Source of the DNA: Flavobacteriaceae bacterium GF1
GTDB lineage: Bacteria > Bacteroidota > Bacteroidia > Flavobacteriales > Flavobacteriaceae
Assembly: GCA_009797885.1 (NCBI GenBank)
Contig: WNKP01000001.1
Span: 310,001-374,000, forward strand
Direction: 5' to 3'
Length of the DNA stretch: 64,000 nucleotides
The notes below the pieces were generated by a model. That model did not search any database and was not told where the DNA came from. It saw only the letters and a program-made list of their open reading frames with translations. This document shows positions 18,512 through 27,625 of the stretch, in pieces. How positions within the stretch are numbered: position 1 is the first letter of the stretch; every line of letters begins with the position of its first letter. A program made the translations under genes and the position numbers.

Positions 18512-19066
18512 TTATTTGCTCAAAGCTTCAATAAGCTCTGCTTTTTTCATTGATGAGATTCCTGTAATTCCAGCAGCTTTTGCCATTTCCTTCAGCTCTG
18601 CCACCGTTTTACTGCTCAAATCGGCCGTAGCCTTTGGAGCCGCTTCCTTTTTTGGAGCCGCCTTTGGAGCTTCAACCTTTTCTTCCTTTGGGGTAACCGC
18701 CTTGGCAGCAGGTTTTACCGCTTTTTCCTTTGCTGGGGCTGCTTTTTTTGCACCTTTTGCTACAATACCTTCAACCAAAATTTCGGTTAAATACTGTCTG
18801 TGGCCATTTTTCTTTCGGTAACCTTTCCTTCTCTTCTTCTTAAAGACAATGACCTTGTCCCCTTTTAGGTGCTTTACCACTTTTGCCTCAACAGCTGCAC
18901 CTTCTATGACCGGGGCGCCAATGGTAACGTTTCCATTATCTTCCAAAAGAAGGACTTTGTCAAAGACTACCTTTTTGCCTTCTTCCGTTTGCAAACGGTG
19001 GACGTACACTTTCTGGTCTTTTGCAACTTTAAATTGCTGCCCTGCCATCTCTACAATTGCGTACAT
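18512..19066 (-). CDS. rplU: Large ribosomal subunit protein bL21 with C-terminal extension
   Basis: Residues 1-103 are a complete bL21 domain ([30 protein letters not shown]). The protein then continues for about 80 residues: a Lys/Ala/Pro-rich linker (104-148) and a compact C-terminal segment (149-184). That segment has [18 protein letters not shown] and [10 protein letters not shown], which resemble a Rho-N/SAP-like helical nucleic-acid-binding motif. Typical bL21 is about 100 residues. The extension is in frame with no sign of frameshift. It is first in the rplU-rpmA unit, with a good promoter upstream. Confidence 0.97.
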   Translation of the reverse strand: MYAIVEMAGQQFKVAKDQKVYVHRLQTEEGKKVVFDKVLLLEDNGNVTIGAPVIEGAAVEAKVVKHLKGDKVIVFKKKRRKGYRKKNGHRQYLTEILVEGIVAKGAKKAAPAKEKAVKPAAKAVTPKEEKVEAPKAAPKKEAAPKATADLSSKTVAELKEMAKAAGITGISSMKKAELIEALSK

Positions 19067-19114
19067 ATCTATTCTATTGATTTATAATTAGGGCCATTCT
19101 GGGAATAGCGGGTG

Positions 19115-19144
19115 CAAATATACTGCTAATTCCCTAATTCACAA
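19115..19144 (-). promoter_or_regulatory. rplU promoter
   Basis: Read on the minus strand, TTG (at 19142-19144), a 19-base spacer and TATATTTG (19115-19122) form a full match to the Bacteroidota TTG-N17-23-TAnnTTTG promoter. It lies about 50 bases before the rplU ATG. Confidence 0.75.
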
Positions 19145-19165
19145 GTAGTGCAAGCGGTTTAAGTA

Positions 19166-19618
19166 TTATTTTTTGGGATTATTGGAGGCTTTGAACAATT
19201 GCATGAAAGTCAGGGTAAGTACAATGGTGGTAGCAATCCCCATAATGAATACCGTAAAAAACACAATTCCCTTGAAATTGGAATAGTCCTTGGCCCAAGC
19301 CTCGGAAAGCTCATCCAGAAATGAGGGGCTTAGCTCGGTGGAGTATAATGCAAAGAATATGGTGAAGAATAGGGTCGCAACGACACCAGTGGTTATCCCT
19401 GCCTTGAACCCACTCCCATATGTGAATTTAGAGCCTTCCCTGATCTTGGTATATTTTATGGTCTCATAAATGGCAAAGCCCGTGATAACCCCATTGAACA
19501 AACTAAAGAAGACGTTAATGTGTTTGCCAAGGAGGGACAAGATCAAAAAATAGGCCACCAAACACGCACTGGTTACCAATCCAAAACGAAAGGGAAGGGA
19601 TAAGGTTTTCATTTTCAA
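19166..19618 (-). CDS. DUF4199 membrane protein
   Basis: A 150-residue inner-membrane protein with four hydrophobic segments at about 10-29, 33-52, 70-92 and 115-140. Between helices two and three sits the short conserved stretch FTYGSGFKAG that is typical of DUF4199 proteins in Bacteroidota. The family has no known function. It stands alone between rplU and the divergent M16 peptidase operon. No charged catalytic motif is visible. Confidence 0.8.
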   Translation of the reverse strand: MKMKTLSLPFRFGLVTSACLVAYFLILSLLGKHINVFFSLFNGVITGFAIYETIKYTKIREGSKFTYGSGFKAGITTGVVATLFFTIFFALYSTELSPSFLDELSEAWAKDYSNFKGIVFFTVFIMGIATTIVLTLTFMQLFKASNNPKK

Positions 19619-19776
19619 TACTTTTCTTATTCACATAAGATAAAAAAATGAATTGTATAAATTATTGTTAATCACTTCTTATTTTCCATACAGCTGTTTA
19701 TTTTAGAATTTTTGTAACAAATACAAGTGTTACTCGACACTTATTGAACTAAAAATTTATTCTAAACACTAAAACA

Positions 19777-21099
19777 ATGAGAAGATTTTACATTGCTCTT
19801 AGCCTGCTCCTTATGGGTGCTGGAATGCTCAGCGCACAGGAAGTAGCTTTTGAGGAGTATGATTTGGATAATGGGCTCCACGTAATCCTGCACCAGGAAA
19901 ATGGTGCCCCGGTAGTGACCACATCGGTAATGTACCATGTTGGCGGAAAGGACAGAACTGAAGGCAGAACGGGTTTTGCCCATTTTTTTGAACACCTTCT
20001 TTTTGAGGGAACCAAAAATATTGAAAGGGGAAAATGGTTTGAAATCGTGTCTTCAAATGGTGGAAAAAACAATGCCAACACCTCCCAAGATCGCACGTAT
20101 TATTATGAAGTGTTTCCCTCCAACAATCTTCAGTTGGGCCTCTGGATGGAATCCGAACGAATGTTACATCCCGTCATAGACCAAGTAGGCATAGATACCC
20201 AAAAAGAAGTGGTTAAGGAAGAAAAAAGGCTCAGATATGATAATACGCCCTATGGTTCTTTTTTAACGGTCCTTGGAAAAAACCTTTTCGATAAACATCC
20301 CTACAAAGATCCTAACATAGGCTATATGAAGGATGTGGATGCGGGGACCCTGGAGGATGTTGAGGCCTACAACAAAAAATACTATGTTCCTAACAATGCT
20401 GTCCTTGTCGTAGCTGGGGACTTTGACATTCCCTCGACAAAAAAAATGATCCAGGACTATTTTGGCCCCATCCCAAGAGGTGCGGATATCGTTAGAAACT
20501 ATCCCAAGGAAGACCCCATTACCGAGCAGCGGATAGCCAACGCTTATGATGCCAACATTCAAATACCGGCCATTGGTCTCGCCTATAGAACTCCAGGATT
20601 TAGGGAAAGGGATGCTTACGTATTGGATATGATTTCCACCTATTTGAGCGATGGCAAAAGTTCCAAGCTTTATAAAAAAATGGTCGATGAGCAAAAACAG
20701 GCTTTACAAGTAGGGGCATTTAACATTGGGCAGGAAGATTATGGCATGTACCTGGTTTTTGCATTGCCCGTTGGGGAAACCAGTCTTGATGTTTTGAAAG
20801 GGGAAATGGAGGAGGAAGTCACCAAGGTACGGGACGAACTTATTTCCGAAAGGGATTACCAAAAACTACAGAACAAATTTGAGAATGACTTTGTGAATTC
20901 CAACTCAAGTATGGAAGGGATTGCAAATTCCCTGGCACGATATTATATGTTATATGGTGACACCAATCTGATCAATAAGGAGATCGATATCTATCGTTCC
21001 ATTACCAGGGAAGAGATCAAGGAAGTGGCAAACAAATACTTGAAGCCAAACCAGAGTGTCATTATCAATTACCTCCCCGGAGAAAAAACTGAATTTTAA
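19777..21099 (+). CDS. M16 family zinc peptidase, catalytic subunit
   Basis: A secreted or periplasmic M16B metallopeptidase of 440 residues with a signal peptide ending near LSAQ. The inverted zinc motif HFFEH sits in GFAHFFEHLLFEG at about residues 67-71, and the downstream Glu ligand is in EVVKEEKRLR. Two M16 half-domains (about 25-230 and 235-430) are present. It lies one base before the start of a second M16 gene that lacks the zinc motif. This is the usual active/inactive pair forming one clamshell-like enzyme. The substrate is probably small peptides; this is inferred from the family. Confidence 0.95.
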   Translation: MRRFYIALSLLLMGAGMLSAQEVAFEEYDLDNGLHVILHQENGAPVVTTSVMYHVGGKDRTEGRTGFAHFFEHLLFEGTKNIERGKWFEIVSSNGGKNNANTSQDRTYYYEVFPSNNLQLGLWMESERMLHPVIDQVGIDTQKEVVKEEKRLRYDNTPYGSFLTVLGKNLFDKHPYKDPNIGYMKDVDAGTLEDVEAYNKKYYVPNNAVLVVAGDFDIPSTKKMIQDYFGPIPRGADIVRNYPKEDPITEQRIANAYDANIQIPAIGLAYRTPGFRERDAYVLDMISTYLSDGKSSKLYKKMVDEQKQALQVGAFNIGQEDYGMYLVFALPVGETSLDVLKGEMEEEVTKVRDELISERDYQKLQNKFENDFVNSNSSMEGIANSLARYYMLYGDTNLINKEIDIYRSITREEIKEVANKYLKPNQSVIINYLPGEKTEF

Positions 21100-21100
21100 G

Positions 21101-23182
21101 ATGTATCAAATGAAAAACTATATAGCTATTTTCGTTTTTGCTTTCCTGGCCTTTACCCTCAATGCCCAAATTGATAGAAGCAAGCAACCACAGCCCGGTC
21201 CGGCACCGAAGATCAACCTATCGGAGCCAAATACTTTTGAACTGAGCAATGGACTAAAGGTCATGGTGGTTGAAAACAATAAATTGCCCAGGGTCAGGAT
21301 TCAATTGGATATTGACAACCCACCCGTTCTGGAAGGTGAAAAAGCCGGGGTTTCCTCACTCATGGCCAGTATGTTGGGGAATGGCTCCACCACCGTTCCC
21401 AAAGACGAGTTCAACGAAGAAGTGGATTTCTTGGGGGCAACCATAGCCTTTGGTGCAAAAAGTGCTTTTGCAAGTTCCCTGTCCAAATACTTTCCCAGAA
21501 TATTGGAATTGATGGCTGACGCGGCCATTAACCCCAACTTTACGGAGGAAGAGTTTGAAAAAGAAAAGGCGAAGCTTATCACCGGATTGAAAACACAGGA
21601 AAAAGACGTTTCCGCCATTGCCAGGAGGGTACAGTTGGCCCTTGGATATGGAAAGAACAACCCAGATGGGGAATTCATCACGGAGGAAACGGTCAATAAC
21701 GTTGCACTTGCGGATGTGCAGCAGTATTACCGTAAAAACTTTGTCCCTGCAAACGCTTATTTAATTGTGGTGGGCGATGTAACTTTTGATACGGTAAAGG
21801 AACTTGTTACCAATGCGTTTACGCCATGGACCAGGGCGGTACCGCCCACTTTAACGTATGGCAAGCCCGTGGATGCCCAATACACACAGATTAATTTTGT
21901 AGATGCTGCAAACGCAGTGCAGTCCGAAGTATCCGTTCAAAACTTGATTGAGCTACAAATGAAGGACGAGGATTACCTCCCTGCTTTAATAGCCAACCAG
22001 ATTCTTGGTGGCGGTGGAGAAGGAAGATTGTTTTTGAACCTTAGGGAAGACAAGGGGTATACGTATGGCTCTTATTCCAACATCAGAAATGATAAATATG
22101 GCCCTACCCGCTTTAATGCTTTTGCCCAGGTAAGAAATCAAGTTACGGACAGTTCCGTGGTTCAAATACTAAGTGAGATCGATCGAATTCGTAAAGAACC
22201 GGTTTCCCAAAAAGAATTGGCAAACACCAAGGCCAAATATGCCGGTAGGTTCGTTATGGCTTTGGAAAACCCGGAAACTGTGGCCCAGTACGCGTTAAAT
22301 ATTGAAAAGGAAGATTTACCCAAGGACTTTTATAAAACGTACCTGGAGCGAATAGATGCCATAACTACGGATCAGGTACAGAAGGCTGCGCAAAAGTATT
22401 TCTCTACTAACAATGCACGTATTGTAGTTGTTGGAAAGGGAAGTGAGGTATTGGAAAACCTGGAAAAAGTGCAATTCAACAACAAAAAGGTCCCCGTTCT
22501 GTTTTACGACAAATACGCCACTAAGACCAGTAAACCAGATTACAATGCGGTAATTCCCGAGGGGATTGATGCTACGGCTGTTTTGGAGAAGTATATTCAG
22601 GTTATTGGCGGCAGGGAAAAGTTAGAGGCCATTACGTCATTTTCCATGATCGCGGAGGCCACCTTACAGGGCCAAACTTTGGAATTGGTCATGAAGAAAA
22701 GCGATAACAATAAATTTTTGCAGGATGTCAAAATGATGGGGAATTCCATGCAGAAGCAGGTAATAGATGGCAATAAGGGCTATAGCATGGCTATGGGCCA
22801 GCGAAAGGAACTCACTCCGGAAGAGATTGAAAAAATGAAGGCCGAAGCCACTACATTTCCTGAAATCAACTATTTAATTGCCGGTGATGTAAGCCTGGAG
22901 GGCGTAGAGCCCGTAGGCGCTAAAAAAGCATACAAAATCAAGATCTCCGACAATAAAACCGCTTACTATGATGTAGAGACGGGATTAAAGGTAAAGGAGG
23001 TATCCGTGCAGGAGGCACAAGGCCAAGTAGTTGAAGCTTCAGTTGAATTCGCGGATTATAAGGAAGTCTCGGGAATACAGTTCCCTTTTAGACTCATGCA
23101 ATCTGCCGGTCCAATGAACTTTGAATTCATGGTAAAGGAGATCAAAATCAATGAAGGTGTCAGTGCCGCGGATTTTGAATGA
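21101..23182 (+). CDS. M16 family protein, non-catalytic subunit with C-terminal extension
   Basis: Partner of the preceding peptidase, 693 residues from the ATG one base after the upstream stop (a second ATG lies three codons later). A signal peptide ends near LNAQ. At the place of HxxEH it has SLMAS, so it cannot bind zinc. It keeps the Arg/Tyr pair typical of inactive subunits (NLREDKGYTYGSYS). After the two M16 half-domains (to about 470) comes a further 200 residues of beta-rich sequence resembling the lipoprotein-localisation (LolA/LppX) fold. That part may bind hydrophobic ligands. The fold assignment of the C-terminal part is tentative. Confidence 0.92.
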   Translation: MYQMKNYIAIFVFAFLAFTLNAQIDRSKQPQPGPAPKINLSEPNTFELSNGLKVMVVENNKLPRVRIQLDIDNPPVLEGEKAGVSSLMASMLGNGSTTVPKDEFNEEVDFLGATIAFGAKSAFASSLSKYFPRILELMADAAINPNFTEEEFEKEKAKLITGLKTQEKDVSAIARRVQLALGYGKNNPDGEFITEETVNNVALADVQQYYRKNFVPANAYLIVVGDVTFDTVKELVTNAFTPWTRAVPPTLTYGKPVDAQYTQINFVDAANAVQSEVSVQNLIELQMKDEDYLPALIANQILGGGGEGRLFLNLREDKGYTYGSYSNIRNDKYGPTRFNAFAQVRNQVTDSSVVQILSEIDRIRKEPVSQKELANTKAKYAGRFVMALENPETVAQYALNIEKEDLPKDFYKTYLERIDAITTDQVQKAAQKYFSTNNARIVVVGKGSEVLENLEKVQFNNKKVPVLFYDKYATKTSKPDYNAVIPEGIDATAVLEKYIQVIGGREKLEAITSFSMIAEATLQGQTLELVMKKSDNNKFLQDVKMMGNSMQKQVIDGNKGYSMAMGQRKELTPEEIEKMKAEATTFPEINYLIAGDVSLEGVEPVGAKKAYKIKISDNKTAYYDVETGLKVKEVSVQEAQGQVVEASVEFADYKEVSGIQFPFRLMQSAGPMNFEFMVKEIKINEGVSAADFE

Positions 23183-23202
23183 TTCCCTTGCTCAAAAATT
23201 AA

Positions 23203-23240
23203 TAAAAGGCGTTCCTAAAATAGGAGCGCCTTTTATATTT
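23203..23240 (+). terminator. Terminator of the M16 operon
   Basis: A long stem AAAAGGCGTTCCTA / TAGGAGCGCCTTTT with one G-T pair and an AAA loop is followed by a T-rich run. It begins about 20 bases after the stop codon. Confidence 0.85.
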
Positions 23241-23243
23241 TTG
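23236..23243 (+). promoter_or_regulatory. -7 element for small lipoprotein gene
   Basis: TATTTTTG matches TAnnTTTG and lies 20 bases before the ATG at 23263. It overlaps the T tail of the preceding terminator, so promoter function is a tentative call. Confidence 0.4.
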
Positions 23244-23262
23244 TGAAACAACAACAGAATCC

Positions 23263-23688
23263 ATGAAATCAAAACTATTTCGCTTATCCTTCGTAGCTTT
23301 TCTCGTATTTTCATTCTCTTGCAAACAAGAAAAGAAAGAAGCCGTCCAGTCTACCCAAATGCAGAATGTCATGGCCATTCACGATGAAGTAATGCCCAAA
23401 ATGGGCAAATTGGGCAAATTGGTCGGGGAATTAAAAAGCAAGGTCGATACCACTGAAACGGGCAAACAATATGAAGTTGCCATGAAAGATCTACAAGATG
23501 CCCATGATTCCATGATGGATTGGATGAGGGGATTTGGCGATCGATTTGATTCTGATGAAATCCTCAAGGGAAAGGAACTTACCCCACAAAAGCAAAAGTG
23601 GTTGGATGAAGAGGAAGAAAAAGTAAAGGCGATGCGTGAACAGATAAACTCCAGTATTGAACGCGCAGAGGCCCTATTGGGGAAATAA
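23263..23688 (+). CDS. Small coiled-coil lipoprotein of unknown function
   Basis: A 141-residue protein with a lipoprotein signal ending in FSFSC. The mature part is highly charged and predicted helical throughout, with heptad-like spacing (VMPKMGKLGKLVGELKSKV, then KVKAMREQINSSIERAEALL). There is no catalytic motif. Similar short lipoproteins occur next to various genes in flavobacteria, sometimes under the misleading name viral A-type inclusion protein. It lies between the M16 operon terminator and the DUF3179 gene and probably forms its own transcript. Confidence 0.75.
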   Translation: MKSKLFRLSFVAFLVFSFSCKQEKKEAVQSTQMQNVMAIHDEVMPKMGKLGKLVGELKSKVDTTETGKQYEVAMKDLQDAHDSMMDWMRGFGDRFDSDEILKGKELTPQKQKWLDEEEEKVKAMREQINSSIERAEALLGK

Positions 23689-23830
23689 ACGTTTTTTGGC
23701 CTTTCGGGACCCCATGTCCCCACGGTTAACCCCACATTTTTCATAATCCCAAGTGAATAACTTTGTTCCGCTGTGTGCCGTAAGCACAAGTTAAAGTAGG
23801 GTTAAAGTCCAATACGTGGCCATATCTTAC

Positions 23831-23851
23831 GACCAATTAGTAAAATTGGTC
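23831..23851. repeat. Perfect inverted repeat abutting the DUF3179 start
   Basis: GACCAATT-AGTAA-AATTGGTC is an 8-base perfect inverted repeat whose right arm ends one base before the ATG at 23852. As RNA it would fold into a hairpin next to the start codon; as DNA it could be an operator. Confidence 0.5.
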
Positions 23852-25261
23852 ATGAAATTTGTTTTTGGCACCCTGCTTTTTTCGCTACTGCTCACCTCTT
23901 CGTTTCTGCTATGGACATTTGAAAACCAATCCAAAAAAGAACCTATTTCAAAACAAGTATCCCCAAAGCAGACCGAAGAAGGAAGTTTGCTTTTTTTTCA
24001 GCTGCTTTCCGCGCCGGATAAAACTACCCAAGATGCTATCATTAAAAAGATAGGCGCCCATTGGAGGGAAAGCTATGAAATTTTGTTATTGGAATCGTTC
24101 TATTTTTCGGATAGTCCACGGGTGAGGACCTTGTTAATTGAACTTTTTCAAAAGAAAACCAAGCAACCGGTAGATACTGATCTGGATTCCTGGCTTCAGT
24201 ATGTATGGAACAAGGAACCGAGTTATACTCCAGATTACTTTGAATTTAAAGCCACTCTCTATCGCGGTATAGACCGCAAATTCGAAAACTACTTTAAGGA
24301 TAGGGCCAAAGAAAGCCTTATCCGTTTGGACGAGGTACGATGGGGAGGCGTACTTCAAGATGGAATTCCGCCCTTGCGACGGCCCAAAATGATATCCGCC
24401 GAAAAAGCCAACTATTTAAGGGATGGCAACATCGTTTTTGGCATTGAGGTGAATGGGGAGGCCAGAGCGTATCCAAAGCGTATCATGGCTTGGCATGAAA
24501 TGTTTGTGGACTCCATTGGCGGTATTCCCCTGGCAGGTGTCTATTGCACCTTATGTGGAACGGTCATCCTTTACAAAACAGTGCATAAAGGGAAAAACCA
24601 TGAACTGGGGACAAGCGGTTTCCTATACCGCTCCAATAAATTGATGTATGATAAGGCCACGCAATCCCTGTGGAGTACATTGGAAGGAAAGCCCGTTATA
24701 GGTCCCTTGGTGGATAAAGGTATTGCATTGGAATATATGAGCGTGGTTACCACTACATGGGGACAATGGAAAAAATTGCATCCAAATACTTCCGTACTCT
24801 CCCTGGATACGGGTCATAGCAGAAACTATGGGGAAGGGGTTGCCTATAAAGAGTACTTTGCCACCGACGATTTAATGTTCACCGTTCCCAAAATTGATAC
24901 GTCACTAAAAAATAAGGACGAAATCCTATCCATTAGGCTTCCCCACAAAACGGACAAAAAACTGGCCATAGCCAGTAAATACCTTAGAAAAAACAAGATA
25001 TATCACTCCAATCTGGACGGGATTCCCTTTACCGTTTTTACGGATAGGACTGGAGCACATAGGGTTTATTTTACCGAGGAATTTCAATTTAAGGACTATG
25101 ACAAAGGGGTTGTGGTCCATGATCAAAATGGAGTACAATGGACGTTGACGGAAGCTAAAATGATACGTTCAACAGGAGAGGAATTGCCTCGCTTTCCCAC
25201 ACACAATGCCTTTTGGTTTGGTTATAAGGCCGCATTTCCCGATGCGGAGTTGATCAAATGA
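23852..25261 (+). CDS. DUF3179 domain protein
   Basis: A 469-residue protein with an N-terminal membrane segment or signal (about 3-24). A helical linker region follows to about 160, then a DUF3179 domain over about 185-460. The hallmarks of that domain are visible: GEARAYPKRIMAWHEMFVD, the cysteine motif VYCTLCGTV, and GTSGFLYRSNKLMYD. DUF3179 proteins are exported and of unknown function; the paired cysteines may bind a metal or form a disulphide. A GTG at 23816 would lengthen the protein by 12 codons, but the ATG at 23852 gives a cleaner signal. It converges on gldD. Confidence 0.85.
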   Translation: MKFVFGTLLFSLLLTSSFLLWTFENQSKKEPISKQVSPKQTEEGSLLFFQLLSAPDKTTQDAIIKKIGAHWRESYEILLLESFYFSDSPRVRTLLIELFQKKTKQPVDTDLDSWLQYVWNKEPSYTPDYFEFKATLYRGIDRKFENYFKDRAKESLIRLDEVRWGGVLQDGIPPLRRPKMISAEKANYLRDGNIVFGIEVNGEARAYPKRIMAWHEMFVDSIGGIPLAGVYCTLCGTVILYKTVHKGKNHELGTSGFLYRSNKLMYDKATQSLWSTLEGKPVIGPLVDKGIALEYMSVVTTTWGQWKKLHPNTSVLSLDTGHSRNYGEGVAYKEYFATDDLMFTVPKIDTSLKNKDEILSIRLPHKTDKKLAIASKYLRKNKIYHSNLDGIPFTVFTDRTGAHRVYFTEEFQFKDYDKGVVVHDQNGVQWTLTEAKMIRSTGEELPRFPTHNAFWFGYKAAFPDAELIK

Positions 25262-25268
25262 GAAAAAC

Positions 25269-25820
25269 TCACCAGTGCAGACTTTCCATTATCCTGCGAA
25301 TGTCCTTCTGGAGATAAACCGCAGCTGGATAAATGGAATCATAATTTGGTTTGGCATAGAAATATAGGGAGCCCGTAACAAAGTGGTTAATGCTATCCGT
25401 GACATAGAACTGGGACTGTGAAGCGGCATTTCCCGTAACCTCATAAAACATACCGTACACCTTTTCCCTGGTATTGATAAAAGGTTGTTCAATGATATTG
25501 TCCGCTTTTACCACATGTTCGTAAGAAAGCCTTTGGGCATCGGTGAGCAAGGTATTTAAATTACTATTCACAGGTTTATAGGTAAGATAGATGGAACCCT
25601 TCATCATGGGATAATCCAACACCATGGAACAATCGTTTTTGGAGGTAATAAAGGACAGTTCATTCTTGGCAAAACCAAATTCACAACCTTCTTTACTATA
25701 CTCCTTGTACTCCCCATTTGGAAACTCCAATCGTAACATGGCCTTAGGTTTGGGAATCGTATGTTCCCCACAACCCCATAGCATTAAAAACAGCAAAAAT
25801 AACATTGGATTACATCTCAT
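25269..25820 (-). CDS. gldD: Gliding motility lipoprotein GldD
   Basis: A 183-residue outer-envelope lipoprotein with a signal ending in LWGC. The mature sequence has the GldD pattern: KPKAMLRLEFPNGEY, then VYGMFYEVTGNAASQSQFYV and PNYDSIYPA. GldD is required for gliding and for type IX secretion in Flavobacterium johnsoniae. The gene overlaps the end of gldE by 11 bases, the usual gldE-gldD arrangement. A second in-frame ATG at 25805 would remove the overlap. Context and motifs together make the call firm. Confidence 0.95.
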   Translation of the reverse strand: MRCNPMLFLLFLMLWGCGEHTIPKPKAMLRLEFPNGEYKEYSKEGCEFGFAKNELSFITSKNDCSMVLDYPMMKGSIYLTYKPVNSNLNTLLTDAQRLSYEHVVKADNIIEQPFINTREKVYGMFYEVTGNAASQSQFYVTDSINHFVTGSLYFYAKPNYDSIYPAAVYLQKDIRRIMESLHW

Positions 25821-27141
25821 TGGGCAGATTTATTTTTATTTGTTTCAATCGCTTTTTATCCAGCCCCTCTACAGTGAACAGGTAGTTATCAAAGGATATT
25901 TTTTCCCCTCTTTTTGGAAAACTACCGGAGATTTCCAAAACAAATCCAGCTATAGTCTCCGATTCCCCTTTTTGCTGTTCAAATAGATCCTGTTCATCAT
26001 CCTGCATTTTGATGACTTTGTAAAAATCCTTCAGATTGGTCTTTCCTTCAAATACATAAGTGTGTTCATCCAGTTTGGAATAGGTAAGGTCCTCATCATC
26101 GAACTCGTCACTAATGTCCCCAACTATTTCTTCGATAATGTCCTCTAAGGTTACGATTCCCGACGTCCCCCCATACTCATCCACTACAATGGCCATATGC
26201 TTTTTCTGCTCTTGAAACTCCAGAAGTAGATCATCTAGCTTCTTGTTTTCAGGAACAAAGTAGGGCTCTCTTAGCAAGGACATCCAATCAAAGGATTTTC
26301 GTTCCAGATGGGGCAAGAGGTCCTTAACATACAAAACCCCCACCACATTGTCCATATGTTCCGAGAACACTGGAATCCTGGAATATCCGTTCTTTTTGAT
26401 TTCATCCAACACCTCGGAAAACTTCATTTCCTCGTTTAGGGCGAAAATATCCAGTCTAGGGCGCATGACCTGTTTCGTATCCGTATTTCCAAAAGTGACA
26501 ATCCCTTCAAGGATTTTTTGCTCTTCTTTTGTAGTATCCCCCTCAGAGGTTAGTTCCAAGGCCTGGGATAATTGATCTACGCTTAAATTGGATTTTTGCC
26601 TTCCCAAACGTTCATGCAAAAATAGGGTGGCCGAATGCATGGGGGAACTAAATGGCGTAAATAGATAATCCAGTACCCGCAAGGGATACGCCATAAAATG
26701 GGCAAATTGGATCCGATTGCGGTTGGCGTAAATTTTAGGAAGTATCTCCCCGAACATCAAAATCAAAAAGGTGGCCATAACGACCTCAAGTAAAAAACGT
26801 ACGGAAATGAACCCGAATAGCAATTGCTTTGTATTACCAAAAAGGACATCCCCAATATCACTAAAAAGCAATACAATCCCTATGTTAATGGTATTGTTTG
26901 CTATAAGAATGGTGGCCAATAACTTCTTGGGTTTGGAAAGGAGTTGTACCACCAAGCTCCCCCTTTTGGTGTTTTCCTCCGAAATGGAATTAATATCGGT
27001 TTGCGAAAGGCCGAACAAGGCCACTTCCGCACCGGAGATAAGTGCCGAACAAAGTAGGAGTAAAAAAAGAACACCCCACTTTATGGCCAATATCCCATCA
27101 AAAACAGCTAATATAATCGCACTATGGGGCTCAGGATCCAA
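25810..27141 (-). CDS. gldE: Gliding motility-associated protein GldE (CNNM/CorC family)
   Basis: A 443-residue inner-membrane protein of the CNNM/HlyC-CorC family. It has a DUF21 membrane domain with helices at about 20-180 (LLLCSALISGAEVALFGLS). A tandem CBS pair follows at about 200-325 (MRPRLDIFAL, YGGTSGIVTLEDIIEEIVGD), then a CorC-type C-terminal domain (340-430). In F. johnsoniae GldE acts with GldD. The start codon is TTG, with no usable ATG nearby and the peptide MDPEPHS in the right place. It begins 18 bases after ssb on the same strand, in the classic mutY-ssb-gldE-gldD order. Confidence 0.95.
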   Translation of the reverse strand: MDPEPHSAIILAVFDGILAIKWGVLFLLLLCSALISGAEVALFGLSQTDINSISEENTKRGSLVVQLLSKPKKLLATILIANNTINIGIVLLFSDIGDVLFGNTKQLLFGFISVRFLLEVVMATFLILMFGEILPKIYANRNRIQFAHFMAYPLRVLDYLFTPFSSPMHSATLFLHERLGRQKSNLSVDQLSQALELTSEGDTTKEEQKILEGIVTFGNTDTKQVMRPRLDIFALNEEMKFSEVLDEIKKNGYSRIPVFSEHMDNVVGVLYVKDLLPHLERKSFDWMSLLREPYFVPENKKLDDLLLEFQEQKKHMAIVVDEYGGTSGIVTLEDIIEEIVGDISDEFDDEDLTYSKLDEHTYVFEGKTNLKDFYKVIKMQDDEQDLFEQQKGESETIAGFVLEISGSFPKRGEKISFDNYLFTVEGLDKKRLKQIKINLPNEM

Positions 27142-27159
27142 TTAAAAGGGTTTGAATCG

Positions 27160-27612
27160 TTAAAATGGCAAATCATCATCTTCCTCCATTGCGGAAGGAG
27201 TTGGCGTAACGCTCCCTTGGGGAGTTGACCCTTGGACCTGATCGGTTGTGCCGGGTGTCGAAGCTTGTACTTCATTTTTGTTGGTCAAAAAAGTAAAGTC
27301 CTGTACATGGACCTCGGTAGTATATCTGGTATTACCATCCTCTCCCTGCCATTGTCTATTTTTTAAGCGGCCCTCAACGTATACTTTGTCCCCTTTACTA
27401 AGGTATTTTTCACAAATTTCGGCCGCTTTATTACGCACTACGATATTATGCCAGTCCGTATTGGTGATTTTCTCGCCTGTTTGTCTGTTGGTATAGGTTT
27501 CGTTCGTAGCCAATGGGAATCGCCCAACACAACCACCTCCTTCAAAATAATGTACTTTTACCTCATCTCCGAGATGGCCTATCAACATCACTTTGTTCAC
27601 TGTTCCGCTCAT
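27160..27612 (-). CDS. ssb: Single-stranded DNA-binding protein
   Basis: A 150-residue SSB. The OB fold covers about 1-108 (VNKVMLIGHLGDEV, WHNIVVRNKAAEICEKYLSKGDKVYVEGRL split over 55-85). A short flexible linker rich in Gln, Thr and Pro follows. The acidic tip MEEDDDLPF recruits partner proteins in replication and repair. It lies 13 bases after mutY and 18 before gldE. Confidence 0.98.
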   Translation of the reverse strand: MSGTVNKVMLIGHLGDEVKVHYFEGGGCVGRFPLATNETYTNRQTGEKITNTDWHNIVVRNKAAEICEKYLSKGDKVYVEGRLKNRQWQGEDGNTRYTTEVHVQDFTFLTNKNEVQASTPGTTDQVQGSTPQGSVTPTPSAMEEDDDLPF

Positions 27613-27625
27613 AACTATTTATTTG

